A stretch of DNA of 64,000 nt from Butyrivibrio sp. M55 (GCF_900116865.1 NZ_FPCD01000001.1:1-64000), one strand, 5' to 3'; counted from the stretch's first letter, positions 43,929 through 53,079 are shown. Made by a program: numbers and translations. Notes: a model not told the origin generated them from the sequence alone.

Positions 43929-44631
43929 TATGGAAAAACTTTTAAGTGACGCTTTTTATGCGCCGGAGCCAAAGAATAAACAGGCATTTCTTAAGAACAT
44001 ACGACCAAGGGAAATAAGCACATTTGAAATGATCCTTCAGCAGTTTTCTTATATCAGATTTTCCGTTTGGCTATATGTACTGGGATTGATCGTGGTCGTG
44101 GTTTCGGGGGCGTTATTACAATTTGAGGCTATAAGAATTCTTTTTACCATTATGATGTCTTTTACTGCGGTAATTACGGTTCTGGAGACAAGAAGATCAA
44201 AAAAATTCGGAATGTCGGAATTGGAAATGGCAACGAGATATTCATTAAAAAGTGTGGTTATTGCAAGAATGTTGATCGTTGGAATGGTTTCACTTGCTGC
44301 TTTATTCATCTCGTCACCGATTATGGCAATTTCTTTTCATGAGGATGTAATAATCACGACAATGCGAACAATGATTCCGTATCTTGTTACATTGTTCGTC
44401 AGTCTGAGATTTGAGCGAAGTGTACTTGGAAAATCGACAGAATATGGTTCTTTGGTTATAGGATTTGCTGTTTCAGCAGCTATGATCTTTTTTCACACTA
44501 ATTGCAGGGAGATTATCATTGGATACATTGAAATGGTAGAAAAGTGGGGCGTTTTTATAGTGGTATTACTTATTGCATTAACTGTGTCTGAGCAATGGAA
44601 GACCGTGAAAAATGTGGAGGAGTTTGCATGA
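43918..44631 (+). CDS. Membrane protein of the sigma/ABC cassette
   Basis: A 237-residue protein overlapping the sigma gene by 11 bases. A 45-residue charged cytoplasmic N-terminus (MKDDMEKLLSDAFYAPEP) precedes about six membrane helices. The position after an ECF-like sigma gene and the cytosolic N-terminus suggest an anti-sigma or sensor role, but no known anti-sigma motif is seen. Confidence 0.72.
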   Translation: MKDDMEKLLSDAFYAPEPKNKQAFLKNIRPREISTFEMILQQFSYIRFSVWLYVLGLIVVVVSGALLQFEAIRILFTIMMSFTAVITVLETRRSKKFGMSELEMATRYSLKSVVIARMLIVGMVSLAALFISSPIMAISFHEDVIITTMRTMIPYLVTLFVSLRFERSVLGKSTEYGSLVIGFAVSAAMIFFHTNCREIIIGYIEMVEKWGVFIVVLLIALTVSEQWKTVKNVEEFA

Positions 44632-45317
44632 ACTTATCAGTAGACAGATTATCTAAACAATACAAAAACAAAATTGCAGTTGATCGGATATCTTTCAATC
44701 TTACGGATGGTGTGACCGGCTTATTGGGGGCAAACGGAGCGGGAAAGACGACACTTATGCGTATGATGTCGGGAATATTAAATCCGACAAGCGGATCTGT
44801 GACAGCAGATGGTATTCCTGTTCAGACAGAAGAATACCGTGCTCTTCTGGGCTATTTACCGCAGGATTTTGGATATTACCCTGAATTTACTGCAAGAGAA
44901 TTTGTGCAATATATAGCGGCACTTAAAGGAATCGAGAAGAAAAAAGCAAAACGAAAAACGGAAGAATTATTGGAGACGGTAGGCCTTTCTGATGTTGCAA
45001 ATAAAAAGATCAAGACTTTTTCCGGAGGTATGAAACAAAGAGTCGGTATTGCACAGGCTCTTATAAACGATCCGAAAATTCTGATTTTGGATGAACCGAC
45101 TGCAGGACTTGATCCTAAGGAGCGCGTACGTTTTCGAAATCTGATCGCAGAGATCGGTAAAACAAGTATAGTCTTATTTTCAACGCATATTGTGTCTGAT
45201 ATTGAGCACATCGCCGGCAATTTACTTATGATACGTGACGGACAATTGATTTATGAAGGAAAGTGGGACAACAGGAAAGGTGACCTTGAACAATTCTATA
45301 TGGAGGAGTTTGGCTGA
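44628..45317 (+). CDS. ABC transporter ATP-binding protein
   Basis: A 229-residue ATPase with Walker A GANGAGKT, signature FSGGMKQR, Walker B ILILDEPTAGLD and H-loop THIVSD. It resembles the ATPases of ABC-2 type exporters. ATG 44628 follows GGAGGAG and overlaps the membrane-protein stop. Confidence 0.92.
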   Translation: MNLSVDRLSKQYKNKIAVDRISFNLTDGVTGLLGANGAGKTTLMRMMSGILNPTSGSVTADGIPVQTEEYRALLGYLPQDFGYYPEFTAREFVQYIAALKGIEKKKAKRKTEELLETVGLSDVANKKIKTFSGGMKQRVGIAQALINDPKILILDEPTAGLDPKERVRFRNLIAEIGKTSIVLFSTHIVSDIEHIAGNLLMIRDGQLIYEGKWDNRKGDLEQFYMEEFG

Positions 45318-45318
45318 C

Positions 45319-46449
45319 ATGAATAATCTCGGAACGCTTTATAGATTTGAAATTAAAAAGATCCTGAAGAATCGAGTAACTCAGGTAATGTTGGTAATCT
45401 TATGTATAATTACCATACTGGAAGCGATAGTTCCCGGTCTGTCTGTGACACGAGATAAGCGCGATGCACGTATGGAACTGAACGGAAGAATTATTGATGA
45501 TACATTGCTGAATGAAATGTATCAAAATATAGATGATAATGGACATTCGTCAACCCCGAATAATGAAAAGTATTTTGAAATATGTTACTTGGAACAGACT
45601 TCGATCCCCGGGCCTGATAATGTTCTTGCTGATTACACGGCAGAAGATATGTATAGGGCTCGAGAAGAACAAATTTTGGGATATATGGATGATATAGAGC
45701 TGAGCGATCAAATTATTACCCACTGGAAAGAAACAATGAAAAATGAAAAGCCTTTTAAATATATTTATTCGTGCGGAAGTCTTTTCTTATCACAGGGACT
45801 TGGCGTAATGATGTTGATAATCATGCTTTTGTCTGCATTATGTCTTACTACGGTATTTACGATTGAGTACAGGCAACGTACGGATCAGATTGTGCTAAGT
45901 AGCAGGAACGGCCGAAAAGAGACTTATCTTGTTAAATTATGCGCGGGGCTTTCTGTTATTATTGCAAGCACTGTTTTTGCAACCGGACTACTTACAGTGC
46001 TTATACTTGTAATATACGGTAGTTCGGGATTTGATTCTATTGTTCAGTTATCATCGCCGTTTTCAACATATCCTTTTTCAATGGGGCAGTTCATTATTAT
46101 TCAAATGATAATAATGATCACGGTGGTAATAATGTATGCTGTGTTTGCAATGGTGGTTTCAATATTTACTAAAAACAGTCTTGCCGTTATGGGGATGATG
46201 TTTGGTGCATATCTGTTTGGAGAGCTTGATGCTTTATCGTATAAGGCAGGGAATATATCTTTTCTGAGAACTTTAATGCCGTCATATGTAATCAGCATGC
46301 ATTCTCTTTCGGAATACAGGATGCTGAATATCGGAGGTAAACTGTTTACGATATATGTTGCTTCACCGATACTATATCTGCTAATATCAATCATATTAAC
46401 TGTTGTAGGAAGTATGGTTTATGAAAAAGGTCAGGTTAACGGCCGCTGA
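45319..46449 (+). CDS. ABC-2-type transporter permease
   Basis: A 376-residue membrane protein: one helix near residue 25, a large extracytoplasmic domain of about 120 residues, then a cluster of five to six helices (VMMLIIMLLSALCLTTVFTIEY in parts). This is the layout of ABC-2 permeases. ATG 45319 follows GGAGGAG. It pairs with the upstream ATPase; the cargo is unknown. Confidence 0.85.
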   Translation: MNNLGTLYRFEIKKILKNRVTQVMLVILCIITILEAIVPGLSVTRDKRDARMELNGRIIDDTLLNEMYQNIDDNGHSSTPNNEKYFEICYLEQTSIPGPDNVLADYTAEDMYRAREEQILGYMDDIELSDQIITHWKETMKNEKPFKYIYSCGSLFLSQGLGVMMLIIMLLSALCLTTVFTIEYRQRTDQIVLSSRNGRKETYLVKLCAGLSVIIASTVFATGLLTVLILVIYGSSGFDSIVQLSSPFSTYPFSMGQFIIIQMIIMITVVIMYAVFAMVVSIFTKNSLAVMGMMFGAYLFGELDALSYKAGNISFLRTLMPSYVISMHSLSEYRMLNIGGKLFTIYVASPILYLLISIILTVVGSMVYEKGQVNGR

Positions 46450-46473
46450 TACCTGCAAGATATAGGAGAAATC

Positions 46474-47325
46474 ATGAGAGCAATCGATCTACATACACAT
46501 TCAACATATTCTGACGGAACGTTTTCTGTAAAAGAGCTGATTGACAGGGCGCATGAAAAGGGGCTTGCTGCGATAGCGCTGACAGATCATGACACAGTGG
46601 ACGGCATTGATGAAGCCATAGAATATGCCGCTTCGAAATATCCGGATTTAGAAGTTGTTCCGGGAGTGGAGCTCTCTACGGAAGGCGAAGGAAGAGAAGT
46701 ACATATCGTGGGACTATATATAGATAACCACGATAAGGAATTTGTAGATGGGCTTAGTGCTTTTATTGATTCGAGAACTGTTAGAAATAAGAAGATGTGT
46801 AAGAAGCTCACTGAAGAGGCTGGGATTCCCATCTCGTATGTGGAGCTTACCAAAGAGTTTCCGGATACCGTGATAACAAGGGCGCATTACGCCAAGTTCA
46901 TGGTGGATAGGGGATATGTAAACAGCAGAGCGGAGGTTTTTGACAGATATATAGGAGACCATTGCCCGTACTATGTCGGAAGGGAGAAGATAACTCCGGA
47001 AGATGCCATAAGGAGCATACTTAAGGCTAAGGGAGTTCCTGTTTTTGCCCATCCTATCTTGTGCAGATTCGGCGACGACAGACTGGATGCGTTTGTAGGA
47101 AAGCTTAAAGAGGCGGGGCTTGTCGGCATAGAAGCTGTTTATTCAACATATGAGAGAAGAGATGAGACTCAGATAAAAGAGCTGGCTAAGAAGTACGATC
47201 TTCTTATCAGTGGCGGATCTGATTTTCACGGGGCAAATAAACCTGATATAGACCTTGGAACGGGCTGTGGAAGGCTGTTTGTTCCTGAGGATTTACTTAT
47301 ACCTATAAAGGCTGCAAGAGGTTGA
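46474..47325 (+). CDS. PHP-domain phosphoesterase (YciV-like)
   Basis: A 283-residue metal-dependent enzyme. Metal ligands are visible in DLHTHSTYSDGT, LTDHDTVDGI, PGVELSTEG and GSDFHG. It resembles nucleoside 3',5'-bisphosphate phosphatase/RNase AM. The start is after AGGAG, 24 bases behind the ABC permease gene. Confidence 0.9.
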   Translation: MRAIDLHTHSTYSDGTFSVKELIDRAHEKGLAAIALTDHDTVDGIDEAIEYAASKYPDLEVVPGVELSTEGEGREVHIVGLYIDNHDKEFVDGLSAFIDSRTVRNKKMCKKLTEEAGIPISYVELTKEFPDTVITRAHYAKFMVDRGYVNSRAEVFDRYIGDHCPYYVGREKITPEDAIRSILKAKGVPVFAHPILCRFGDDRLDAFVGKLKEAGLVGIEAVYSTYERRDETQIKELAKKYDLLISGGSDFHGANKPDIDLGTGCGRLFVPEDLLIPIKAARG

Positions 47326-47341
47326 CATTGCAGTCTTTTTT
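47307..47341 (+). terminator. Terminator overlapping the end of the PHP gene
   Basis: AAAGGCTGCAA (47307-47317) pairs with TTGCAGTCTTT (47328-47338), with one wobble and a following T run. It starts inside the last codons of the gene. Confidence 0.8.
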
Positions 47342-47351
47342 GTGCTTTAAT
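47322..47351 (+). promoter_or_regulatory. Promoter of trpB2 in the terminator loop
   Basis: TTGACA (47322-47327) is the terminator loop sequence; TTTAAT (47346-47351) is 18 bases further. This copies the layout seen at the rluA-type gene. Confidence 0.6.
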
Positions 47352-47384
47352 GGACTAAATTGCGAAAGTTAGGGGGCTATAATT

Positions 47385-48761
47385 ATGAGTCAAAATAATA
47401 TTCCTTATAAAATTTATTTGAGCGAAGATGAGATACCCAAGCAGTGGTACAACGTAAGGGCTGATATGAAGAACAAGCCTGCGCCGCTTCTTAATCCTGC
47501 GACATTGCAGCCGATGGGATTTGACGATCTTCGTCCTGTTTTTTGTGATGAACTTATTAAGCAGGAACTTGATGATACAACTGCTTATATCGATATTCCG
47601 GATGAAATCCGTAGCTTCTACAAGATGTACAGACCCGCTCCTTTGGTAAGAGCATATTGTCTTGAGAAGGCGCTCGGAACTCCGGCTAAGATTTACTACA
47701 AATTTGAAGGTAATAACACAAGCGGAAGCCATAAGCTTAACTCCGCCATTGTTCAGGCATATTATGCTAAGCAGCAGGGCCTTAAGGGTGTTACCACAGA
47801 GACCGGTGCAGGTCAGTGGGGAACAGCTCTTTCTATGGCATCTGCATATCTTGGAATTGACTGTAAGGTATACATGGTTAAGGTTTCATATGAGCAGAAG
47901 CCTTTCAGACGCGAAGTTATGCGTACATACGGAGCAAGCGTAACACCTTCTCCTTCAATGGATACAGAGATCGGAAGAAAGATAAATGCCGAGCATCCCG
48001 GAACAACAGGTTCACTTGGATGTGCTATTTCTGAGGCTGTAGAAGTTGCAACCAAGACAGAAGGATACAGATATGTTCTCGGAAGCGTACTTAATCAGGT
48101 CCTTCTTCATCAGACTGTAATCGGTCTTGAGGCAAAGGCTGCACTTGATAAGTATGGCATCACTCCCGATATCATCATTGGATGCGCTGGTGGCGGATCA
48201 AACCTCGGAGGACTTATTTCTCCGTTCATGGGTGAGAAGCTTCGCGGTGAAAAAGATTATCAGATCATTGCTATTGAGCCTGCAAGCTGCCCGAGCTTTA
48301 CAAGAGGTAAGTTTGCATATGACTTCTGCGATACCGGAATGGTTTGCCCTCTTGCCAAGATGTATACACTTGGAAGCAACTTTATTCCTTCTGCGAACCA
48401 TGCGGGCGGACTTAGATATCACGGCATGAGCCCTATTCTTTCACAGCTCTATCACGACGGTTACATGGAAGCAAGATCTGTTGAGCAGACAGCTGTATTC
48501 GAGGCAGCAGAGCAGTTTGCAAGAGTTGAGGGAATTCTTCCCGCTCCCGAGAGCAGCCATGCTATCAGAGCTGCCATTGATGAAGCTCTTAAGTGCAAGG
48601 AGACCGGTGAGGAAAAGACAATTCTCTTTGGTCTTACAGGAACAGGCTATTTCGATATAGTTGCTTACCAGAAGTTTAACGACGGTGAGATGTCAGATTA
48701 CATCCCTACAGACGAAGAACTTGAGAAGAGCTTTGCAACACTTCCAAAGGTAAATATTTAA
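47385..48761 (+). CDS. trpB: TrpB2-type tryptophan synthase beta chain
   Basis: A 458-residue PLP enzyme of the TrpB2 group, longer than TrpB1. The PLP lysine lies in NNTSGSHKLNSA, with GVTTETGAGQWGTALSMA and the phosphate-binding CAGGGSNLGG. It joins indole and serine to make tryptophan. No trpA or other trp gene is adjacent, which is normal for TrpB2; indole salvage is likely. The start follows AGGGGG. Confidence 0.93.
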   Translation: MSQNNIPYKIYLSEDEIPKQWYNVRADMKNKPAPLLNPATLQPMGFDDLRPVFCDELIKQELDDTTAYIDIPDEIRSFYKMYRPAPLVRAYCLEKALGTPAKIYYKFEGNNTSGSHKLNSAIVQAYYAKQQGLKGVTTETGAGQWGTALSMASAYLGIDCKVYMVKVSYEQKPFRREVMRTYGASVTPSPSMDTEIGRKINAEHPGTTGSLGCAISEAVEVATKTEGYRYVLGSVLNQVLLHQTVIGLEAKAALDKYGITPDIIIGCAGGGSNLGGLISPFMGEKLRGEKDYQIIAIEPASCPSFTRGKFAYDFCDTGMVCPLAKMYTLGSNFIPSANHAGGLRYHGMSPILSQLYHDGYMEARSVEQTAVFEAAEQFARVEGILPAPESSHAIRAAIDEALKCKETGEEKTILFGLTGTGYFDIVAYQKFNDGEMSDYIPTDEELEKSFATLPKVNI

Positions 48762-48782
48762 AAAAGTAAATGCTTAAAATTG

Positions 48783-48825
48783 AGGCAAAAGTGATTTAGG
48801 ATGATAAGTCACTTTTGCCTTTTTT
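48783..48825 (+). terminator. Terminator of trpB2
   Basis: A 12-bp perfect stem AGGCAAAAGTGA/TCACTTTTGCCT (48783-48794 and 48809-48820) is followed by T6. Confidence 0.92.
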
Positions 48826-48865
48826 GTTTATAATAAGAACTATGATTACTATAAGGAGGGTTCTT

Positions 48866-50029
48866 ATGGCGGCGTATAATGACAAAAAATACAGAAATGT
48901 TTTTAGTGAGATCGGAAAAAGCGATGCTGAGATCGAAAAGAAGATCAAGGATGCGGTAGATACCTTTTTCTATGGATCGGAAGATGAGAGAATTTATCAT
49001 CCCGTGGGCGATGATATGGGATATCTTGAGGATACTGGCAATCATGACGCTAGGACTGAAGGTATGTCTTACGGAATGATGATGTGTGTTCAGCTAGACA
49101 TGAAGGAAGAGTTTGACCGTATCTGGAAGTGGTCCAAGACCTACATGTGGATGAATGAAGGTGAAAACGAAGGCTATTTTGCATGGAGCTGCAATGTAGA
49201 CGGATCAAGGAATTCTGACGGTCCCGCACCCGACGGAGAAGAGTTCTACGCGATGGCTCTTTTCTTTGCATCTCACAGATGGGGCGACGGAGAAGGAATC
49301 TTTAATTATTCAGCAGAGGCAAAAGAGATTCTCAGGGCCTGCGTTCACAAGGGTGAGAACGGCAGAGCCGGTGCGCCTATGTGGAACAGGGACAATCATC
49401 TCGTTTTGTTTGTTCCGGGACATCCTTTTTCAGATCCTTCGTATCATCTGCCTCATTTCTATGAGCTTTTCGCAGAGTGGGCTTATGAAGAAGATAAAGA
49501 GTTCTGGCAGACTGCAGCCAAGGAGAGTAGAAAGTATCTTGTAAAGACCTGCCATCCTGTTACAGGACTTAATCCCGAGTATGGAAATTTCGACGGATCT
49601 CCTGTAAACGATCCCATGCCTTGGGACGGAAGTATTCACGGAAGATTCTTTAGCGATGCATACAGAACAGCAGCTAACATTGGTCTTGATGCGGAGTGGT
49701 TTGGAACAGATGAAGGCCAGCTTTCTGTTCCACTTAAGATGATGAAGTTCTTCGGAACAGATATTGAGGCAATGAGATGCGTATATGAAATTGACGGAAC
49801 AAGCCTTGAGCTTCCTGTTCTTCATCCTGTAGGACTTCTTGCAACAATGGCCCAGAGCGCACTTTCAGTTCCTTACAGCAAGGCTGAAGGCAGTGACTTT
49901 GAGATTGCGTCAAAGTGGGTTGAGTGGTTCTGGAATCAACCGCTCAGACAGGGTAAGAGAAGATATTATGATAACTGTCTGTACATGTTTGCACTTCTTG
50001 CTTTGTCAGGAAAATACAGAATCTGGTAA
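48866..50029 (+). CDS. GH8 reducing-end xylose-releasing exo-oligoxylanase
   Basis: A 387-residue glycoside hydrolase family 8 enzyme. The general acid Glu lies in DARTEGMSYGMMMCVQL, followed by WKWSKTYMW, NSDGPAPDGEEFYAMALFFA and WDGSIHGRFFSDAYR. Length and motifs match Rex-type enzymes that cut xylose from the reducing end of xylo-oligosaccharides. No signal peptide is present, so it works in the cytoplasm on imported oligomers. ATG 48866 follows AAGGAGGG. Confidence 0.9.
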   Translation: MAAYNDKKYRNVFSEIGKSDAEIEKKIKDAVDTFFYGSEDERIYHPVGDDMGYLEDTGNHDARTEGMSYGMMMCVQLDMKEEFDRIWKWSKTYMWMNEGENEGYFAWSCNVDGSRNSDGPAPDGEEFYAMALFFASHRWGDGEGIFNYSAEAKEILRACVHKGENGRAGAPMWNRDNHLVLFVPGHPFSDPSYHLPHFYELFAEWAYEEDKEFWQTAAKESRKYLVKTCHPVTGLNPEYGNFDGSPVNDPMPWDGSIHGRFFSDAYRTAANIGLDAEWFGTDEGQLSVPLKMMKFFGTDIEAMRCVYEIDGTSLELPVLHPVGLLATMAQSALSVPYSKAEGSDFEIASKWVEWFWNQPLRQGKRRYYDNCLYMFALLALSGKYRIW

Positions 50030-50047
50030 TTGAATTAAGGGATTATT

Positions 50048-50116
50048 GCCCCGTGTTTTCGGGCTATGAGCAATCGTGTTATTGCTTAAAGCCTGCAAAC
50101 ACGGGGCTTTTTATTT
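50048..50116 (+). terminator. Three-tier terminator of the GH8 gene
   Basis: GCCCCGTGTTT (50048-50058) pairs perfectly with AAACACGGGGC (50097-50107), followed by TTTTT. Inside are GGCT/AGCC (50062-50065, 50090-50093) and GCAAT/ATTGC (50070-50074, 50081-50085). Confidence 0.9.
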
Positions 50117-50177
50117 GATTTGAAGCAACGAACGGCTCAATAACTTGTGTTATCATATAAAGCATATTGGAGGTTAT

Positions 50178-50789
50178 ATGGAAAAAAAGAAGATAATTAG
50201 CATTGCTTTGATGATAGGCATTTGCGTATTGATGTGGGGAATATTTTTTATGCTGGGGATTAAGACGATAGGTGCGGTACTTGCTCCTATTGTAATCTGT
50301 TTAATATGCTGGGGAGCCGGTGTGGCATATGATAAGCTCATTGATAAGACAGGCGAGAATAAGAAGACTTTAGTAACAATACTTTTACTTGCCTTTTTGG
50401 GAGTTCTTTCTGTTTTGTTTCTATCAGAAGGAAAAGATATAGCTGGAAAGGTAGTCAGCTTTATTTTCCCCGGTGTACTCGGAGGAATGATATTTGCGGG
50501 AGGATGCCTTGGAAATAAATGTAAGGCGGATGATGCGAAAAAGCTTAATATGTTTAAGGGCATTGCTGTAGGTGTTGGAGTTGTTTTTCTCCTGCTATAT
50601 GTATTTGCTGTGTTTAATAAGCATGTGATTGGAACCCTGAACGATGTATTGCAGATGATCGTTTTTGGGGTGATATTCTTTGTTGCAAGCTTTCTGGAGA
50701 AGACGTCTGAGTCTGAGTGTGATGATACAGAAGAGAGCGCTATAGAGGAACCTGCTGAAACTGTGGAAGAAAATACACAGGAGCACTAA
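50178..50789 (+). CDS. Multi-pass membrane protein of unknown function
   Basis: A 203-residue protein with six hydrophobic helices (about residues 5-25, 29-49, 64-82, 86-108, 126-147 and 154-173) and an acidic tail (SECDDTEESAIEEPAETVEE). ATG 50178 follows TTGGAGG. No family is recognised. Confidence 0.72.
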   Translation: MEKKKIISIALMIGICVLMWGIFFMLGIKTIGAVLAPIVICLICWGAGVAYDKLIDKTGENKKTLVTILLLAFLGVLSVLFLSEGKDIAGKVVSFIFPGVLGGMIFAGGCLGNKCKADDAKKLNMFKGIAVGVGVVFLLLYVFAVFNKHVIGTLNDVLQMIVFGVIFFVASFLEKTSESECDDTEESAIEEPAETVEENTQEH

Positions 50790-50867
50790 AAACTATCAAT
50801 AGGTTCGATTTTAATAGTATAATATTAATTGAATTGCAAAAAAAGCAATATAGAGGAGGGGAACCAA

Positions 50868-51170
50868 ATGGTAAAACATGTAATTATATGGACACTTAAA
50901 CCGGAGCTTGATTCTGAAGATAGGGCTATAGTTATTCCGAGGATAAAGGAACATCTTGAGGCTTTAAAGGGTGTTATTCCGGGAATTGTTGAGCTCAAGG
51001 TATATACTGACGGACTTGCTTCTTCAAATACCGATATCATGCTTGATTCAACATTTGAAAATGAGGAAGCACTTAAGAATTATGCAACGCATCCCGAGCA
51101 TGTGAAGGTGGCAAGTCGCTATGTACGACCTTACACATATATTAGAAGTTGCTTTGATTATGAAGTGTGA
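50868..51170 (+). CDS. Dabb (stress-responsive A/B barrel) protein
   Basis: A 100-residue ferredoxin-like protein of the Dabb family: MVKHVIIWTLK at the start, GIVELKVYTDGLASSNTDIM and YATHPEHVKVASRYVRPY. Members are dimeric and of uncertain function. ATG 50868 follows GAGGAGGGG. Confidence 0.88.
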   Translation: MVKHVIIWTLKPELDSEDRAIVIPRIKEHLEALKGVIPGIVELKVYTDGLASSNTDIMLDSTFENEEALKNYATHPEHVKVASRYVRPYTYIRSCFDYEV

Positions 51171-51283
51171 AAATAGAGTATTAAAAATAGGATATTATAA
51201 ACAAATAATTAACTTTTGATAGTAATTATTCGAATGCTGTGATATCATACAAAGCGTAATATTGTTTTTAAGGAGAGAAAAGT

Positions 51284-51859
51284 ATGAAAAAGAAACTTTT
51301 AACATTATGCGCTATTGTATCTATAAGTGCCATGGCAATAGCATGTGGGGATACAGCCGCTGAGACTGAGGAACCCGCTGTAGAAGAGTCAGCAGAAGTG
51401 GCTGAAGTTGATACTCAGACAGACGCAGCGGATGCAGAAGTATCTGAGGAAGCGGATGATGCTGCATCTACCGATGGTAGTGGCGAAGAAGGAAAGTATT
51501 CTGTATTTACAGATGCCAGCGATGCTGAGGTAGAGGCATATGCACAGAAGGTTGTAGATGCAGTTCTTGCAAAAGACTGGGATTCTGTTGGCGATATGAT
51601 TTCTTATCCTATCGGTTCTAAAGAGGATAACAACCTTTGCAATAATAAGGAAGAGTTTGTGGAATATGCCAAGAATACAGGTTTTGATGATGAATACTTC
51701 AAATCACTTTCAGATTGGAAAGTTTCAGATTTATGGGGCAACTGGCAGGGTGGTTGTATTGATGATGGAAATATCTGGTTTAGTGGTGTAAATGATGAAG
51801 GATTCAAGATTCTTACATTGTTTGATTTACGCATGGGTGATGCTACAATAACAGATTAA
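51284..51859 (+). CDS. Lipoprotein with acidic linker
   Basis: A 191-residue exported lipoprotein. The signal ends in AIAC (Cys 21). Residues 22-75 are Glu/Ala/Asp-rich, a typical spacer across the wall. The C-terminal 110 residues (ASDAEVEAYAQKVVDAVLAKDWDSV) form a small fold like nuclear-transport-factor-2-type domains, but this is not certain. Confidence 0.78.
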   Translation: MKKKLLTLCAIVSISAMAIACGDTAAETEEPAVEESAEVAEVDTQTDAADAEVSEEADDAASTDGSGEEGKYSVFTDASDAEVEAYAQKVVDAVLAKDWDSVGDMISYPIGSKEDNNLCNNKEEFVEYAKNTGFDDEYFKSLSDWKVSDLWGNWQGGCIDDGNIWFSGVNDEGFKILTLFDLRMGDATITD

Positions 51860-51865
51860 ATTTAA

Positions 51866-51905
51866 AGGGCTAAGCACAAATAATCAGTGCTTAGCCCTGT
51901 TTTTT
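51866..51905. terminator. Bidirectional terminator between lipoprotein and HIT genes
   Basis: AGGGCTAAGCAC (51866-51877) pairs perfectly with GTGCTTAGCCCT (51887-51898), with A-rich and T-rich flanks. It serves the convergent genes on both sides. Confidence 0.92.
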
Positions 51906-51919
51906 CTATCAAAGTTCTA

Positions 51920-52339
51920 TCAAAGATTTGCTTTGATCTTAGCGATAATTTCGCCGTACTCAGCATCAGTAAGGAATTTCTCCTGAGGATTCATTGCGAA
52001 TACGCCGCCCCATTCATAGCCATCCTTGTACTTGGGTACGAGATGCATGTGAAGGTGGCAGAGAGTATCACTGTAAGCGCCGTAATTAACCTTATCGGGA
52101 TTAAATGCAGCGTGGATAGCCTTTGAAGCGCGGTTAACATCTGCAAAGAAAGCGTTTCTTTCTTCATCGGAAATGTCTACCATTTCATGTACGTGATCCT
52201 TGTATGCTACGATGCATCTTCCAAGGTGGCTTTGCTCTTTAAAAAGAACAAGCTGGCTTACTCCGAGGTCACAGATTTTGATTCCGAATTTTGCAAGGGC
52301 TTCTCCGCCTGCGCAATAAGGACAATTGTTGTCTTTCAT
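51920..52339 (-). CDS. HIT-family nucleotide hydrolase
   Basis: A 139-residue protein with the catalytic triad motif HLHMHLVPK (about residues 94-102). The N-terminus CPYC with a second Cys/His pair suggests a zinc site. HIT proteins hydrolyse AMP-linked substrates. It starts after AAGGAAAAG and lies 39 bases downstream of thrH. Confidence 0.9.
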   Translation of the reverse strand: MKDNNCPYCAGGEALAKFGIKICDLGVSQLVLFKEQSHLGRCIVAYKDHVHEMVDISDEERNAFFADVNRASKAIHAAFNPDKVNYGAYSDTLCHLHMHLVPKYKDGYEWGGVFAMNPQEKFLTDAEYGEIIAKIKANL

Positions 52340-52378
52340 ACTTCTTTTCCTTTCAAAACGTCAAATTCTATTATGATA

Positions 52379-52978
52379 TTATAATGCTTTTTTGATCGCT
52401 TGTAAAAGGTCTTTGTACTCTTCGAATGCAGGAAGATCGGGATAATCAGCCTTGATCTTATCTGTAGAGCGGAAGAGGAAGCCTGCTTTTGAAGCCTGGA
52501 TCATTCCAAGATCGTTGTAGCTGTCGCCGCTTGCGATGGTATCATAGCCGATTGACTGAAGAGCCTTAACGGTTGTGAGCTTTGAGTTTTCAATTCTCAT
52601 CTTGAAACCTGTGATCTCGCCGCTTTCTGCAACTTCAAGAGAATTGCAGAAGATTGTGGGCCATCCGAGCTTCTCCATAAGAGGAGTTGCAAACTGTGTG
52701 AAAGTATCACTGATGATGATTACCTGAGTTGTCTTTCTGAGCTCGTCGAGGAACTCTTTTGCTCCCGGAAGCGGATCGATCTTAGCGATTGTGTCCTGAA
52801 TCTCTTTGAGTCCGAGACCATGCTCTTTAAGGATTCCGATTCTCCATTTCATAAGCTTATCGTAATCGGGCTCGTCTCTTGTTGTTCTCTTAAGTTCAGG
52901 GATTCCGCTTGCCTCGGCAAATGCGATCCAGATTTCGGGAACGAGCACGCCTTCAAGGTCTAAACAAACAATATTCAT
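52379..52978 (-). CDS. thrH: ThrH phosphoserine phosphatase/homoserine kinase-type
   Basis: A 199-residue HAD enzyme. Motif I is LDLEGVLVPEIWIAFAE, where Glu replaces the usual second Asp position as in ThrH; motif II is ISDTFTQFA and motif IV GDSYNDLGM. It dephosphorylates phosphoserine and can move phosphate to homoserine. The length matches ThrH. Confidence 0.92.
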   Translation of the reverse strand: MNIVCLDLEGVLVPEIWIAFAEASGIPELKRTTRDEPDYDKLMKWRIGILKEHGLGLKEIQDTIAKIDPLPGAKEFLDELRKTTQVIIISDTFTQFATPLMEKLGWPTIFCNSLEVAESGEITGFKMRIENSKLTTVKALQSIGYDTIASGDSYNDLGMIQASKAGFLFRSTDKIKADYPDLPAFEEYKDLLQAIKKAL

Positions 52979-53014
52979 TATTTTATGCTCCTATTTCGTA
53001 TTTTTTCTTTGACG

Positions 53015-53043
53015 ATTTTAACACATTAAAGCGATACAGACAA
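53015..53043 (-). promoter_or_regulatory. Promoter of thrH
   Basis: Minus-strand TTGTCT (53043-53038) is 17 bases before TAAAAT (53020-53015). Confidence 0.65.
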
Positions 53044-53050
53044 TGTTTTG

Positions 53051-53079
53051 TTGGACAAATCTCACATTAGGATTAATAT
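53051..53079 (+). promoter_or_regulatory. Promoter of the DUF2974 gene
   Basis: TTGGAC (53051-53056), 17 bases, TAATAT (53074-53079). It is divergent from and adjacent to the thrH promoter. Confidence 0.55.
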
